Shown here: one piece after another, positions 18,161 through 26,953 of the stretch
Numbering within the stretch: position 1 is the first letter of the stretch
How the letters are laid out: each line of letters begins with the position of its first letter
NCBI GenBank assembly: GCA_965222015.1
Contig: CBDCTL010000023.1
Coordinates: 806,001-870,000 of the forward strand
Source: JANQPX01 sp965222015
GTDB lineage: Bacteria; Pseudomonadota; Alphaproteobacteria; Geminicoccales; Geminicoccaceae
Direction of reading: 5' to 3'
Length of the DNA stretch: 64,000 bases
The notes under the pieces: generated by a model
Database searches by the model: none
Seen by the model: only the letters and a program-made list of their open reading frames with translations
Told to the model about the DNA's origin: nothing
Program-made: the position numbers and the translations under genes

Positions 18161-19246
18161 CTAGCGCAGCTTCAGGGTGGAAAGGCCGATCAAGCCGAGA
18201 ATCACGGCGATGATCCAAAAACGGATGACGATGGTCGGCTCCTCCCAGCCCTTCTGCTCGAAGTGGTGATGCAAAGGCGCCATGCGAAAGACGCGCTTGC
18301 CCGTGAGCTTGAAGGAGGCGACCTGCACGATCACCGAAACCGCCTCCAGCACGAAGAGGCCGCCGATGATCACCAGCACCAGCTCATGCTTGGTCACCAC
18401 CGCGACCGTGCCGATCGCGCCGCCTGTGGCCAGCGATCCGGTGTCGCCCATGAACACCATGGCGGGCGGCGCGTTGAACCAGAGAAAGCCGAGGGCGGCG
18501 CCGACGAGCGCGCCGCAGAAGATCGCGAGCTCGCCGGTGCCGGGGATGTAGATGATGCCGAGATAGGGCGCGTAGCGGGCGTTGCCCACGAGATAGGCGA
18601 TCACCAGAAAGCAGCCGGCCGCGATCATGGTCGGCACGATCGCGAGGCCATCGAGGCCGTCGGTGAGGTTCACGGCGTTGGACGTGCCCATCATGACCAG
18701 CGCTGCGAACAGAAAAAACGCCCAGCCGAGCGGCAGCAGAAAATTCTTCAGGAAGGGAAAGGCGAGGCCCGTGCCCTGCGGGTCGCCGGTGATCTGCGCG
18801 ATCCACATCGCCGCGACCAGCGCGATGCCGCCCTGAAGCGCCAGTTTCACGCGCCCGGAAATGCCGTCGCTGGAGCGCTTGGTGAGCTTCTTGTAGTCGT
18901 CGAACACGCCGATGGCGCCGAAGCCCAGCGTCACCAGCAGCACCGCCCAGACATAGCCGTTGGTCAGATCCGCCCAGAGCAGCGTCGAAAAGGAAATCGC
19001 GAGCAGGATCAGGGCGCCGCCCATGGTCGGCGTGCCCTTCTTGGCGAGATGGGTCTGCGGGCCGTCCGCGCGGATCGGCTGGCCTTCGCCCTGCTTGGAT
19101 CGCAGCCAGCGGATCAGCGGCGGGCCGACCACGAAGCTGATCACCAGGGCGGTCAGCACCGCGCCGCCGGTCCTGAAGGTGAGGTAGCGAAAGAGATTGA
19201 AGAGGCCGAACTCGTCGGAAAGCGGGGCGAGCAGGTTAAAGAGCAT
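18161..19246 (-). CDS. mraY: Phospho-MurNAc-pentapeptide translocase MraY
   Basis: MraY is an inner-membrane enzyme that transfers phospho-MurNAc-pentapeptide to undecaprenyl phosphate, giving lipid I. The 361 residues form about ten membrane segments. The family motifs are present: KKGTPTMGGALIL, the magnesium-binding DDYKKLTKR, NAVNLTDGLDGLAI, MGDTGSLATGG, and the cytoplasmic HHH motif in APLHHHFEQKGW. All catalytic aspartates expected from the family are present. It is flanked by murF (two-base gap) and murD. Confidence 0.97.
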   Translation of the reverse strand: MLFNLLAPLSDEFGLFNLFRYLTFRTGGAVLTALVISFVVGPPLIRWLRSKQGEGQPIRADGPQTHLAKKGTPTMGGALILLAISFSTLLWADLTNGYVWAVLLVTLGFGAIGVFDDYKKLTKRSSDGISGRVKLALQGGIALVAAMWIAQITGDPQGTGLAFPFLKNFLLPLGWAFFLFAALVMMGTSNAVNLTDGLDGLAIVPTMIAAGCFLVIAYLVGNARYAPYLGIIYIPGTGELAIFCGALVGAALGFLWFNAPPAMVFMGDTGSLATGGAIGTVAVVTKHELVLVIIGGLFVLEAVSVIVQVASFKLTGKRVFRMAPLHHHFEQKGWEEPTIVIRFWIIAVILGLIGLSTLKLR

Positions 19247-19248
19247 CG

Positions 19249-20676
19249 TCAGCCCCTCCCCCCGCCCGCAGCACCGGTCCCGGCGCCGTCGGCCAGAAGG
19301 GCGTCGACCACCTGGCCCATGGCGCTGCCGAGGGACCCTTTGACCAGGATGGTGTCGCCGGCCGCAAGCTCGGCCGCCAGGATCGGCGCCAGCGCTCCGG
19401 CCCGATCGACATGCACGCCGCGGCGATAGGTGGGAAGGGCGGCGTGCAGATGGCGCATCGCCGGACCGACGGTGAAGACCCGGTCAACCTTGCTCTCGGC
19501 GAGGGCGTCGGCGAGCTCGGCATGGAGCTTCGGGCTGTCCTCGCCGAGCTCCAGCATGTCGCCGAGCGCCGCGACCCGCCTGCCCTCGCTCGCATCCAGA
19601 AGGCTGATCGCGGCGCGCATCGAGGTGGGATTGGCGTTGTAGCTCTCGTCGATCACCTCGATCACGCCGCCGCCGCGCGCGATCCGGTGGCGCCGGCCGC
19701 GGCCTTCGGGCGGCTTGAAATCGGTGAGCGCATTCGCCGCCCGCTCGGGATCCGCGCCCATCGCCGCCGCGGTCGCGACCACGGCGAGGCTGTTCTTCAC
19801 CCAGTGCCGGCCGGGCGCGCCGATCCGATAGCGGATCTCGGCGCCGTCGAGGGCCATGCGCACGTCGCTGCCGTCGGCCTGGAGGCGAGAGGCGAGCAGC
19901 TTGGCGTCGGCGTCGCTCGCCACGCCAAAGCCGATGACGCGCCCGCAGTCGAAACTCTGGGCGCGTTCCTTGAGCGCCCGGAAATAGGGGTTGTCGCGAT
20001 CGAGCACCGCCGTGCCGCCGGGCATCAGGCCCTGAAAGATCTCGGCCTTGGCCTCGGCGATCGCGTCGATCGAGGGAAAATGCCCGAGATGAGCGGGCGC
20101 TATGGTGGTGATGACCGCGATCTCCGGACGAACCAGCTTCGTCAGGCCGGCGATCTCGCCGGGCGCGTTCATGCCGAGCTCGTAGATCTCGAAGACGGCG
20201 TTTCGCGGCGCACGGGCGAGACTGAGCGGCACGCCCCAGTGATTGTTGAAGCTTTTCACGCTCGCATGGGTGAGGCCGTCCGGCTCCAGCGCCACACGCA
20301 GCGCCTCCTTGGTTCCGGTCTTGCCGACCGAGCCGGTGATCGCGGCGATCCGTGCTCCTGAACGCTGCCTCGCAGCACGTCCGAGTGCCGTCAGCGCGTC
20401 CATGGTGTCCTCGACGCGGATCAGCGGCGCGGTCTCGGGGATGCGTCCGGGCAGGTGATCGACCAGGCAGGCGGCCCCGCGCGAAAGTGCCTGCTCGATA
20501 TGGTCGTGGCCGTCATTGTTCGGGCCCTTGAGCGCGATGAACAGCTCGCCCGGCAGGACGGTCCTGCTGTCGATCGAGATCCCGGCCACCGACCAGTCGC
20601 CGCCGCCGTGACCGCCGGACGCCCTGCCGCCGGTGGCCGCCGCAATCTCGTCTGCGCTCCAAAGAGCTCCGCTCAC
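19249..20676 (-). CDS. murF: UDP-MurNAc-tripeptide--D-Ala-D-Ala ligase MurF
   Basis: MurF adds the D-Ala-D-Ala dipeptide made by Ddl. The 475 residues include the MurF-type N-terminal domain with DSRTVLPGELFIALKGPNND and the ATP-binding loop AAITGSVGKTGTKEALR. MurF and MurE share this GS.GKT pattern, but the KSFNNHWGVPLSLAR motif that follows is specific to MurF. The C terminus DSYNANPTSMRAAI is also diagnostic. It overlaps the murE stop by four bases. Confidence 0.96.
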   Translation of the reverse strand: MSGALWSADEIAAATGGRASGGHGGGDWSVAGISIDSRTVLPGELFIALKGPNNDGHDHIEQALSRGAACLVDHLPGRIPETAPLIRVEDTMDALTALGRAARQRSGARIAAITGSVGKTGTKEALRVALEPDGLTHASVKSFNNHWGVPLSLARAPRNAVFEIYELGMNAPGEIAGLTKLVRPEIAVITTIAPAHLGHFPSIDAIAEAKAEIFQGLMPGGTAVLDRDNPYFRALKERAQSFDCGRVIGFGVASDADAKLLASRLQADGSDVRMALDGAEIRYRIGAPGRHWVKNSLAVVATAAAMGADPERAANALTDFKPPEGRGRRHRIARGGGVIEVIDESYNANPTSMRAAISLLDASEGRRVAALGDMLELGEDSPKLHAELADALAESKVDRVFTVGPAMRHLHAALPTYRRGVHVDRAGALAPILAAELAAGDTILVKGSLGSAMGQVVDALLADGAGTGAAGGGRG

Positions 20677-22175
20677 CGCTCACACCCACAATTCACGCTG
20701 TCGAGGCCTTCATCGCTACCGGCCGCCTCGGCCAGAGCCGCCCTCGTCACCGCCGCATCGTCGAAAGGCAGGACGTTCGAGCCGACGATCTGGCCGGTCT
20801 CATGCCCCTTGCCCGCCACCACCAGCACATCCCCTACACCGAGCAAGCTGACGGCCCGATGAATGGCCTCTTCGCGGTCCGCGACCTCGATCATACCTGG
20901 GGCTGCGGCCAGAATCTCGCGCCGGATCGCCGCCGGGTCTTCACTACGCGGATTGTCGTCCGTGATAAATACCCTATCTGCACGTTCAACCGCGATCTTG
21001 CCCATCGCCGGCCGTTTCTCCCGATCACGATCACCGCCGCAGCCGAACACCAGGACGAGCCGACCCTGCACATGGGCCCGAAGCGTGGCCAGCACCTTGT
21101 CGAGGGCGTCGGGCTTGTGCGCGTAGTCGACGAACACCGGCGCGCCCGAGGCGTGACGGCCGACCAGCTGCAGACGACCGGGCACGCCCCGGACATCGAC
21201 CGCCGCCCTGAACACCGCATCGGCGTCGAGCGAGCGGTCCGCCAGGATCAGACCGATGGCCGCTAACAGATTGGCCGCCTGGAAATTCCCGATCAGTCCG
21301 GTGCGAACCTCATGGTCCCGGCCGTCATGGGCGACGCGAAGCCGCTGTCCGCCCAGGTCCGCCTCGAGCCCGGTCAGCCGAAGGCCGTCCGCCTTTCGGC
21401 CATAGTCGATGACGGCCAATTTTCGCGCCCTGCAGATCGTGAGAAGCGGTGCGAATTCCGGTATGTCGGCATTGAGCACGGCCGTGCCGTGATCGTCCAG
21501 CAGCTCCTCGAACAGCCGCGCCTTGGCGGCGAGATAGCGGGCCGGCGTCCCGTGATAGTCGAGATGGTCATGGGAGAGATTGGTGAAGGCCGCGGCCTCG
21601 AAGCGGATACCGTCGAGGCGGTGCTGATCCAGCCCGTGGCTGGAGGCTTCCATGGCGAGATGGTCGACGCCGGCCGCCTTGAGCTCGGCGAGCAGCGCAT
21701 GCAGGCGAACCGGGTCCGGCGTGGTCAGACCGCCGTCGATTTTTCGCACCTCAGATTGCAGGCCGAGCGTGCCGAGGGACGCCGACTTCCTCCCGAGCCC
21801 TTCCCAGATCTGGCGCACCAGATGGGCGACCGAGGTCTTGCCGCTGGTCCCGGTCACGGCCACGACATGCGCGGGTCGAGCACCCGCAAAGCGCGCTGCC
21901 ATCAAGGCGAGCCGGCGCCTGGGCTCCGGGTCCAGGATCAGCGGTACACCGATGTCCCGTCCCTGGAGCGAGGGATCGGCGAGCACGGCGGCCGCCCCCT
22001 TCGCCACCGCTTCTTCGATAAAAGCCCTGCCATCCGCCTTCGAACCGGCGAGCGCCGCGAACAGCGCGCCCGGACGGACCTCGCGCGAATCGGCGGTCAG
22101 CGAGAGAATGTCGGGATCGTTGCCGTCCGCGTCCTCGATCGTCAGCCCGGGGTCGAGCAGGTGCCGCAGCCGCAT
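20673..22175 (-). CDS. murE: UDP-MurNAc-L-Ala-D-Glu:meso-diaminopimelate ligase MurE
   Basis: MurE adds the third stem residue. The 500 residues carry DSREVRPGALFAALAG, the P-loop VAVTGTSGKTSVAHLVRQ, the carbamylated-lysine region, and the substrate-selecting motif DNPR in ITDDNPRSEDP. DNPR is the signature of enzymes using meso-diaminopimelate, so the wall is the A1-gamma type. This agrees with lysA being close by. The start at 22175 lies inside the 3' end of ftsI, an overlap of 34 bases and the longest in the cluster. GAAGG just before the ATG may serve as ribosome site. Confidence 0.96.
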   Translation of the reverse strand: MRLRHLLDPGLTIEDADGNDPDILSLTADSREVRPGALFAALAGSKADGRAFIEEAVAKGAAAVLADPSLQGRDIGVPLILDPEPRRRLALMAARFAGARPAHVVAVTGTSGKTSVAHLVRQIWEGLGRKSASLGTLGLQSEVRKIDGGLTTPDPVRLHALLAELKAAGVDHLAMEASSHGLDQHRLDGIRFEAAAFTNLSHDHLDYHGTPARYLAAKARLFEELLDDHGTAVLNADIPEFAPLLTICRARKLAVIDYGRKADGLRLTGLEADLGGQRLRVAHDGRDHEVRTGLIGNFQAANLLAAIGLILADRSLDADAVFRAAVDVRGVPGRLQLVGRHASGAPVFVDYAHKPDALDKVLATLRAHVQGRLVLVFGCGGDRDREKRPAMGKIAVERADRVFITDDNPRSEDPAAIRREILAAAPGMIEVADREEAIHRAVSLLGVGDVLVVAGKGHETGQIVGSNVLPFDDAAVTRAALAEAAGSDEGLDSVNCGCER

Positions 22176-23971
22176 CCTTCGCCCCCCTTCGCCGATGCCT
22201 TGACCGGAAACGCCCAGCCCTGTTCGCCGGCGGCGGCGAAGCTCGGCTCGGTCTTCTTCAGACGGCCGTTGAACGCCTCGCCCACCAGCAGCCGGTCGCG
22301 AAACCAGGCCTCGTCTGCAGCACCGGCCGGCGCCACGCCGAGGATCGGGCCGGAGCGGCTGATGATCTCGGCGACCGTCGGCGCCGCCGTCCAGCCGCCA
22401 TGGGCCTGGTCATGAGTGTCCTCGTCGCCCTTCGGCTCGTCCAGGGTCACCAGCACCAGATAGCGCGGATCGTCGATCGGAAAGGCGCCGATGAAGGATG
22501 ACAGCAGGCGCCGATCGCCATAACCCTTGGGGCCGACCTTGTCGGCGCTGCCGGTCTTGCCGCCGATCAGATAGCCCGGCACGTCGCCATTGCTGCCGCT
22601 GCCCTCGGCGACCACCAGCCAGGTCAGCCAGCGCAGCTTGGCCGCGGTCTCGTCGGAAACGGCGGCCGGACGGAGCGCCATCGCCCGCCCCTCCTCGACC
22701 GCGAGATGGCCGGGCCTGCGCGGCCCGCCGCAGAGGGCGGCCGCGACCGCATCCAGGGTCTGCAGCGGCGACACCGCGATGCCATGACCATAAGAGGCGG
22801 TGACGGTGTTGATCTCGCGCCAGGTTTTCGGGCGCTGGGGCCGGGACACCTCGTTCAGGCGGATCGGATGGCGATCCAGAAGACCGAAACGCCGGAAATA
22901 CTCGGTCTGCACCTCGGTGCCGAACGCCATGGCCATCTGGGCGGCGCCGATGTTCGAGGAGAACGCGATCACTTCGGGCACGCTCAGGCTGCGCTTCTTG
23001 GCGTGGAAGTCGTTGATGCGGTGGCGGTGCATCCTGAACGGCTTGGTGGCGTCATAGGCGTCGGTGATGCTGACAGCGCCCGAGTCCAGCGCCATGCCGG
23101 CGGTCAGCACCTTGAACAGCGAGCCGAGCTCGTAGCTGCCCTGGGTGTTGCGGTTGAAGCGCGCGGGCTTGGGCGCGCGCTGATAGTGGTTGGGGTCGAA
23201 ATCCGGCAGGCTGACCGCGGCGAGCAGCGCGCCGGTGGCCGCCTCCATCACCAGGCCGCTGCCGCCCTTCGCCTGGAAGCGGTCGACCGCCTTCTTGAGC
23301 TCGTCCCGCACCACGGCCTGCACGCCGAGATCGAGGGTCAGCTCGAACGGCCCCTGATAGAGCCCCTCGGCGGTCAGCCTGTCCTCGAAACTGCGCTCGA
23401 TGCCGGCAAGCCCCTGGTTCTCGATGCCGACATAGCCGACCACATGGGAGGTGAGCGCCCGCTGCGGGTAGACCCGGTGATATTCGGTCCGGAACTCGAC
23501 GCCCGGCAGGCCGAGTCGCATGATCTCGCGCTGCTGGTCGTCGCCGATATGGCGCTTCACCCAGACGAAGCGGGTGTTGCTGCGGTCGAGACGCTCGCCC
23601 AGCTTTGCCGCGTCGAGGCCGGTGAGCACGGTGGTGAGCGCTTCGGCGGTCTCGGCGGGATCGATCACCCGCTTGGGGTCGGCGTAGACCGAGACCTTGG
23701 GATAGTCGGTGGCGATCAGCCGGCCCTTGCGGTCGACGATGTCGGCGCGCCGGGTCTGGTTGTCGCTCGGCTTGCTCACATAACCCTTGCCGGCGACGGC
23801 CGCGGGCGGCAGCGGCGACAGCACGGCGAGGTCGGTGAGCCTCGCCCCGAGCGCCACGAAGCCGAGCATGCCGGCGACCGCGAGAACGCGCAGGCGTACG
23901 CGCGCGCGTCGGATCTCCAGCCCGACGGCCTGGCCTTTGCTGCGCTTCTCCGGGCCGGCCTTCGAGGTCAT
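22142..23971 (-). CDS. ftsI: Septal transpeptidase FtsI (PBP3)
   Basis: FtsI is the class B penicillin-binding protein that cross-links septal peptidoglycan. The 609 residues begin with a basic cytoplasmic tail and one membrane helix (about 28-52). A pedestal domain follows, then the transpeptidase domain with the active-site serine motif GSLFK, SSN in AFSSNIGAAQMAM, and KTG in GGKTGSADK. Length matches the family. The C terminus ends in an unusual cluster of three cysteines (EGCGCGTCSTPG), encoded where the gene overlaps murE. FtsL lies immediately upstream with a four-base overlap. Confidence 0.96.
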   Translation of the reverse strand: MTSKAGPEKRSKGQAVGLEIRRARVRLRVLAVAGMLGFVALGARLTDLAVLSPLPPAAVAGKGYVSKPSDNQTRRADIVDRKGRLIATDYPKVSVYADPKRVIDPAETAEALTTVLTGLDAAKLGERLDRSNTRFVWVKRHIGDDQQREIMRLGLPGVEFRTEYHRVYPQRALTSHVVGYVGIENQGLAGIERSFEDRLTAEGLYQGPFELTLDLGVQAVVRDELKKAVDRFQAKGGSGLVMEAATGALLAAVSLPDFDPNHYQRAPKPARFNRNTQGSYELGSLFKVLTAGMALDSGAVSITDAYDATKPFRMHRHRINDFHAKKRSLSVPEVIAFSSNIGAAQMAMAFGTEVQTEYFRRFGLLDRHPIRLNEVSRPQRPKTWREINTVTASYGHGIAVSPLQTLDAVAAALCGGPRRPGHLAVEEGRAMALRPAAVSDETAAKLRWLTWLVVAEGSGSNGDVPGYLIGGKTGSADKVGPKGYGDRRLLSSFIGAFPIDDPRYLVLVTLDEPKGDEDTHDQAHGGWTAAPTVAEIISRSGPILGVAPAGAADEAWFRDRLLVGEAFNGRLKKTEPSFAAAGEQGWAFPVKASAKGGEGCGCGTCSTPG

Positions 23972-24330
23972 TGCGCGATGGACGTGCCGCGGGCGCCCCC
24001 GGCGTTCGAGGGGGCGATCGAGCTCACCAGCGCCGGCGCACTATCTTCGGCGGGCCGGTCCCGGCGCGGGATGTCGGCGATGGTGACGATCTGGCGCGGC
24101 AGTGCGGGGCGCAGCTCAAGATGAGCCTCGGTCAGCCGCGCCAGGCGCTCGGGCCGGCTGAGCGTCGCCCATTCCGCGCGCAGGCGCTGAATCTGGATCC
24201 GCTCCTCCTCGATCTTGCGCTCGACCCGCACGAGGTCCCGCTCCAGGTCCTGAACGCGGTTCTTGAGCCCGTAGACACCGCAGGCCGCGAAGATCGCGAT
24301 GGTCAGGCCAAGCAGGCCCAGTCTCAGCAT
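23968..24330 (-). CDS. ftsL: Cell division protein FtsL
   Basis: FtsL is a small bitopic protein that forms the FtsQLB complex. The 120-residue product has an N-terminal membrane helix (residues 2-21). A coiled coil of about 40 residues follows, with heptad-like spacing through NRVQDLERDLVRVERKIEEE, then RPERLARLTEAHLELRPA, the usual FtsL ending before a disordered tail. Primary sequence conservation in this family is weak. The call rests on size, topology and position between rsmH (seven-base overlap) and ftsI. Confidence 0.9.
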   Translation of the reverse strand: MLRLGLLGLTIAIFAACGVYGLKNRVQDLERDLVRVERKIEEERIQIQRLRAEWATLSRPERLARLTEAHLELRPALPRQIVTIADIPRRDRPAEDSAPALVSSIAPSNAGGARGTSIAQ

Positions 24331-25307
24331 GGGCGTCGTCCCTCGGGTCGGGGCAGGCGCTCGGCGGCGCGGAGCCTGGCCGAGCGCGCGCGCGGATTAC
24401 GCCGGATCTCGGCGTCTGATGGGGTGACGGGGCGCCTCGAAAGAGGACGAAAGCTGGCGCTCGGCGCCCCGTCCGGCGGTACCTCCGGCAGATGCCGAGA
24501 GGGATTCGATGACCTGCCGCTTTTCGCGGTCAGGAACTGCTTGACGATCCGGTCCTCGAGCGAATGGAACGCCACCACCACCAGGCGTCCGCCCGGCCTG
24601 AGCAGCGCCTCGGCCGCGTCCAGCGCCCGCTCGAGCTCGCCGAGCTCGTCATTGACGTAGATGCGAAGGGCCTGGAAGGTGCGGGTCGCGGGGTCGATCT
24701 TGCCATGCCGCCCGAGCACGCTCTCGACGATGGCGGCGAGCTCGCGGGTGCGGGTGATCGGCGCCTGACGGCGGCGCTCGACGATCGCCTTCGCGATCCG
24801 CCGGCTCGCCCGCTCCTCGCCATAGCGGTAGATGATCGAGGCGAGCGTCCGCTCGTCGGCGCCGTTGACCACGTCGGCGGCACTCTCGCCCTCGGACGAC
24901 ATGCGCATGTCCAGCGGCCCGTCGGCGGCGAAGGAGAAACCGCGCGAAGAATCGTCGATCTGCTGCGAGGAGACGCCGATGTCGAGGACGATGCCGTCCA
25001 GCCGATCGATCCCGATCTCGGCGAGATGCTCGACCATGTCGCCGAAACGACCCTCCAGCATGGTGAATTTTTCGGACATTTCCGCGAGTGATCGCCCGCG
25101 GGCGACGGCTGTCGGATCGCGGTCGATGGCGATCAGCCGGCGGGGCGGCGCGCTCAGAATCGCGCGGCTGTACCCGCCGCCGCCGAAGGTGCCGTCCAGA
25201 TAGTCGCCGTCCGCACGCACCGCCAGCGCGTCCAGCACCTCGTCCAGCAGCACCGGCACATGGCCGGAAGACGGGACAGACTGCGCACGATGTTCGAGCC
25301 CGGCCAT
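24324..25307 (-). CDS. rsmH: 16S rRNA (cytosine-N4-C1402) methyltransferase RsmH
   Basis: RsmH (MraW) methylates N4 of C1402 in 16S rRNA with S-adenosylmethionine. The 327 residues contain the start HVPVLLDEVLDAL, the SAM-binding glycine loop DGTFGGGGYSRAIL, the conserved DGIVLDIGVSSQQIDDSSRGFSF, and VVAFHSLEDRIVKQFL. These match the family in order and spacing. It is the first coding gene of the dcw cluster here. The gene that usually precedes it, mraZ, is absent. Confidence 0.96.
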   Translation of the reverse strand: MAGLEHRAQSVPSSGHVPVLLDEVLDALAVRADGDYLDGTFGGGGYSRAILSAPPRRLIAIDRDPTAVARGRSLAEMSEKFTMLEGRFGDMVEHLAEIGIDRLDGIVLDIGVSSQQIDDSSRGFSFAADGPLDMRMSSEGESAADVVNGADERTLASIIYRYGEERASRRIAKAIVERRRQAPITRTRELAAIVESVLGRHGKIDPATRTFQALRIYVNDELGELERALDAAEALLRPGGRLVVVAFHSLEDRIVKQFLTAKSGRSSNPSRHLPEVPPDGAPSASFRPLSRRPVTPSDAEIRRNPRARSARLRAAERLPRPEGRRPC

Positions 25308-25724
25308 GGCTTCAGATCGCCCGGCGAAGAAAGAGAACGTTCGCGGAACAAATGGCGGCCGATAAGCTTGATGAAGCCCGCTCTCTATTGATCGCGATCA
25401 AATAATTCACCGCAATTCCCGCCGTCACGCTCGAGGCCGTCGCCGCTCGCCGATTGCTGACTTGCTCTATACAGAGATCGACCAGGATCAGTCCGAAATT
25501 CACCCTAAAGTTACGCAAATTTGCAGTCAAGGCCTCATTTGAAGAAGTTTTCGCAACATACTGAAAAACATATGAATATCGATTTTGAAATCGGAATTAT
25601 CTGAAAATTTATGTGAAAATCGGCGTGCTCGGCGTTACTGAATCTCTCAAATATCAAGGCATTTTCGACTTTGTTCCTGTTATGTTCTCTCGACCAAAAA
25701 GCACATCGTAATATAGGAAAAATC
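25308..25724. other. Gene-free AT-rich gap upstream of rsmH; mraZ missing
   Basis: This stretch of 417 bases is clearly AT-richer than its surroundings and has no plausible reading frame on either strand. An MraZ coding sequence, normally found between rnpB and rsmH, cannot be recognised, even as a remnant. It must hold the promoter for the long rsmH-ftsZ transcript. Possible minus-strand elements include a TTGACT near 25530 and a TATAGA near 25468, but no pair has convincing spacing. The palindrome GCAAATTTGC lies at about 25514-25523. Confidence 0.6.
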
Positions 25725-26132
<408 letters not shown>

Positions 26133-26201
26133 CGGCAAATGTCGTTTTTTTCGATCCTGGATTCAAGGCCGAAGCCGACCTTCGGAATCATCGATCGGGG
26201 A

Positions 26202-26909
26202 TCAGGCTCCCTCGATGACCGCCAGCAGGCCATCGAGCCTGGCAAGCGTCTCGCGATCCGGCACGCCGTCCACCCGCGCCGGCCGAAACCGCCTTTGAAA
26301 CGCCGCCAGCCGGCGGACGGTCGACCTATCGTCGCTGGGGTCGGGGAGGCCGTAGCCGATACGGTGAAGTTGCTTGATCACCTCGTCCAACGAACGCGGC
26401 CATCCCCCACCCTCCTCCGGCCAGAGGCCGATGCCGGATGCCGCGAGCCGCCGCCAGTCGAACAGCTCGCCCGGATCCTCCTTGCGGTCGGGCGCGACGT
26501 CGCTGTGGGCCAGCACCCTGAGCGGCGGGATCGACCAGCGCTTCATGACCGAAGGGCAGAGCCATTCCAGGGCCTGGTACTGTGCCTCGGTGAAAGGCCG
26601 GTAGCCCCATTCATGGCCGGGATTGACGATCTCGATGCCGACGGAGCAGTCGTTCAGCCGCTCTCTGCCCTGCCAGCAGCTCACGCCCGCATGCCAGGCG
26701 CGCTTTTCCTCGTCCACGAGGCGCAGCACCTGCCCGTCCTCGTCGACGAAATAATGCGCGCTGACCTTGGCTTCGGGATCACGGAGCCGCGCCAGAGCGT
26801 CACCGGCCGTCTTCATCCCGGTGTAATGCAGGATCAGACAATCGACCGCACATTCCTGCGGCCGCTCGTCGACATTGGGTGACGGGTGATTCTCGATGGA
26901 AAACGTCAA
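26202..26909 (-). CDS. N-acetylmuramoyl-L-alanine amidase (AmpD/AmiD-like)
   Basis: A zinc amidase of the Amidase_2 family that cleaves the MurNAc-L-Ala bond. From the TTG at 26909 the product is 235 residues (MTFSIENHPSPNVDERP), which fits homologues; a TTG nine codons upstream is possible. Zinc-ligand candidates are the histidine in LILHYTG, the histidine in RVLAHSDVAPDRKEDPG and the nearby aspartate. HYFVDEDGQVLRLVDE and WHAGVS are family signatures. A C-terminal region of about 60 residues (IKQLHRIGYGL to LDGLLAVI) resembles a peptidoglycan-binding domain. No signal peptide is seen, suggesting a cytoplasmic recycling role like AmpD. Confidence 0.9.
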   Translation of the reverse strand: MTFSIENHPSPNVDERPQECAVDCLILHYTGMKTAGDALARLRDPEAKVSAHYFVDEDGQVLRLVDEEKRAWHAGVSCWQGRERLNDCSVGIEIVNPGHEWGYRPFTEAQYQALEWLCPSVMKRWSIPPLRVLAHSDVAPDRKEDPGELFDWRRLAASGIGLWPEEGGGWPRSLDEVIKQLHRIGYGLPDPSDDRSTVRRLAAFQRRFRPARVDGVPDRETLARLDGLLAVIEGA

Positions 26910-26953
26910 CGCGCGCCCCCGACTCAGGCAAGTCAAGGCCGAGGGCCCCGCCC

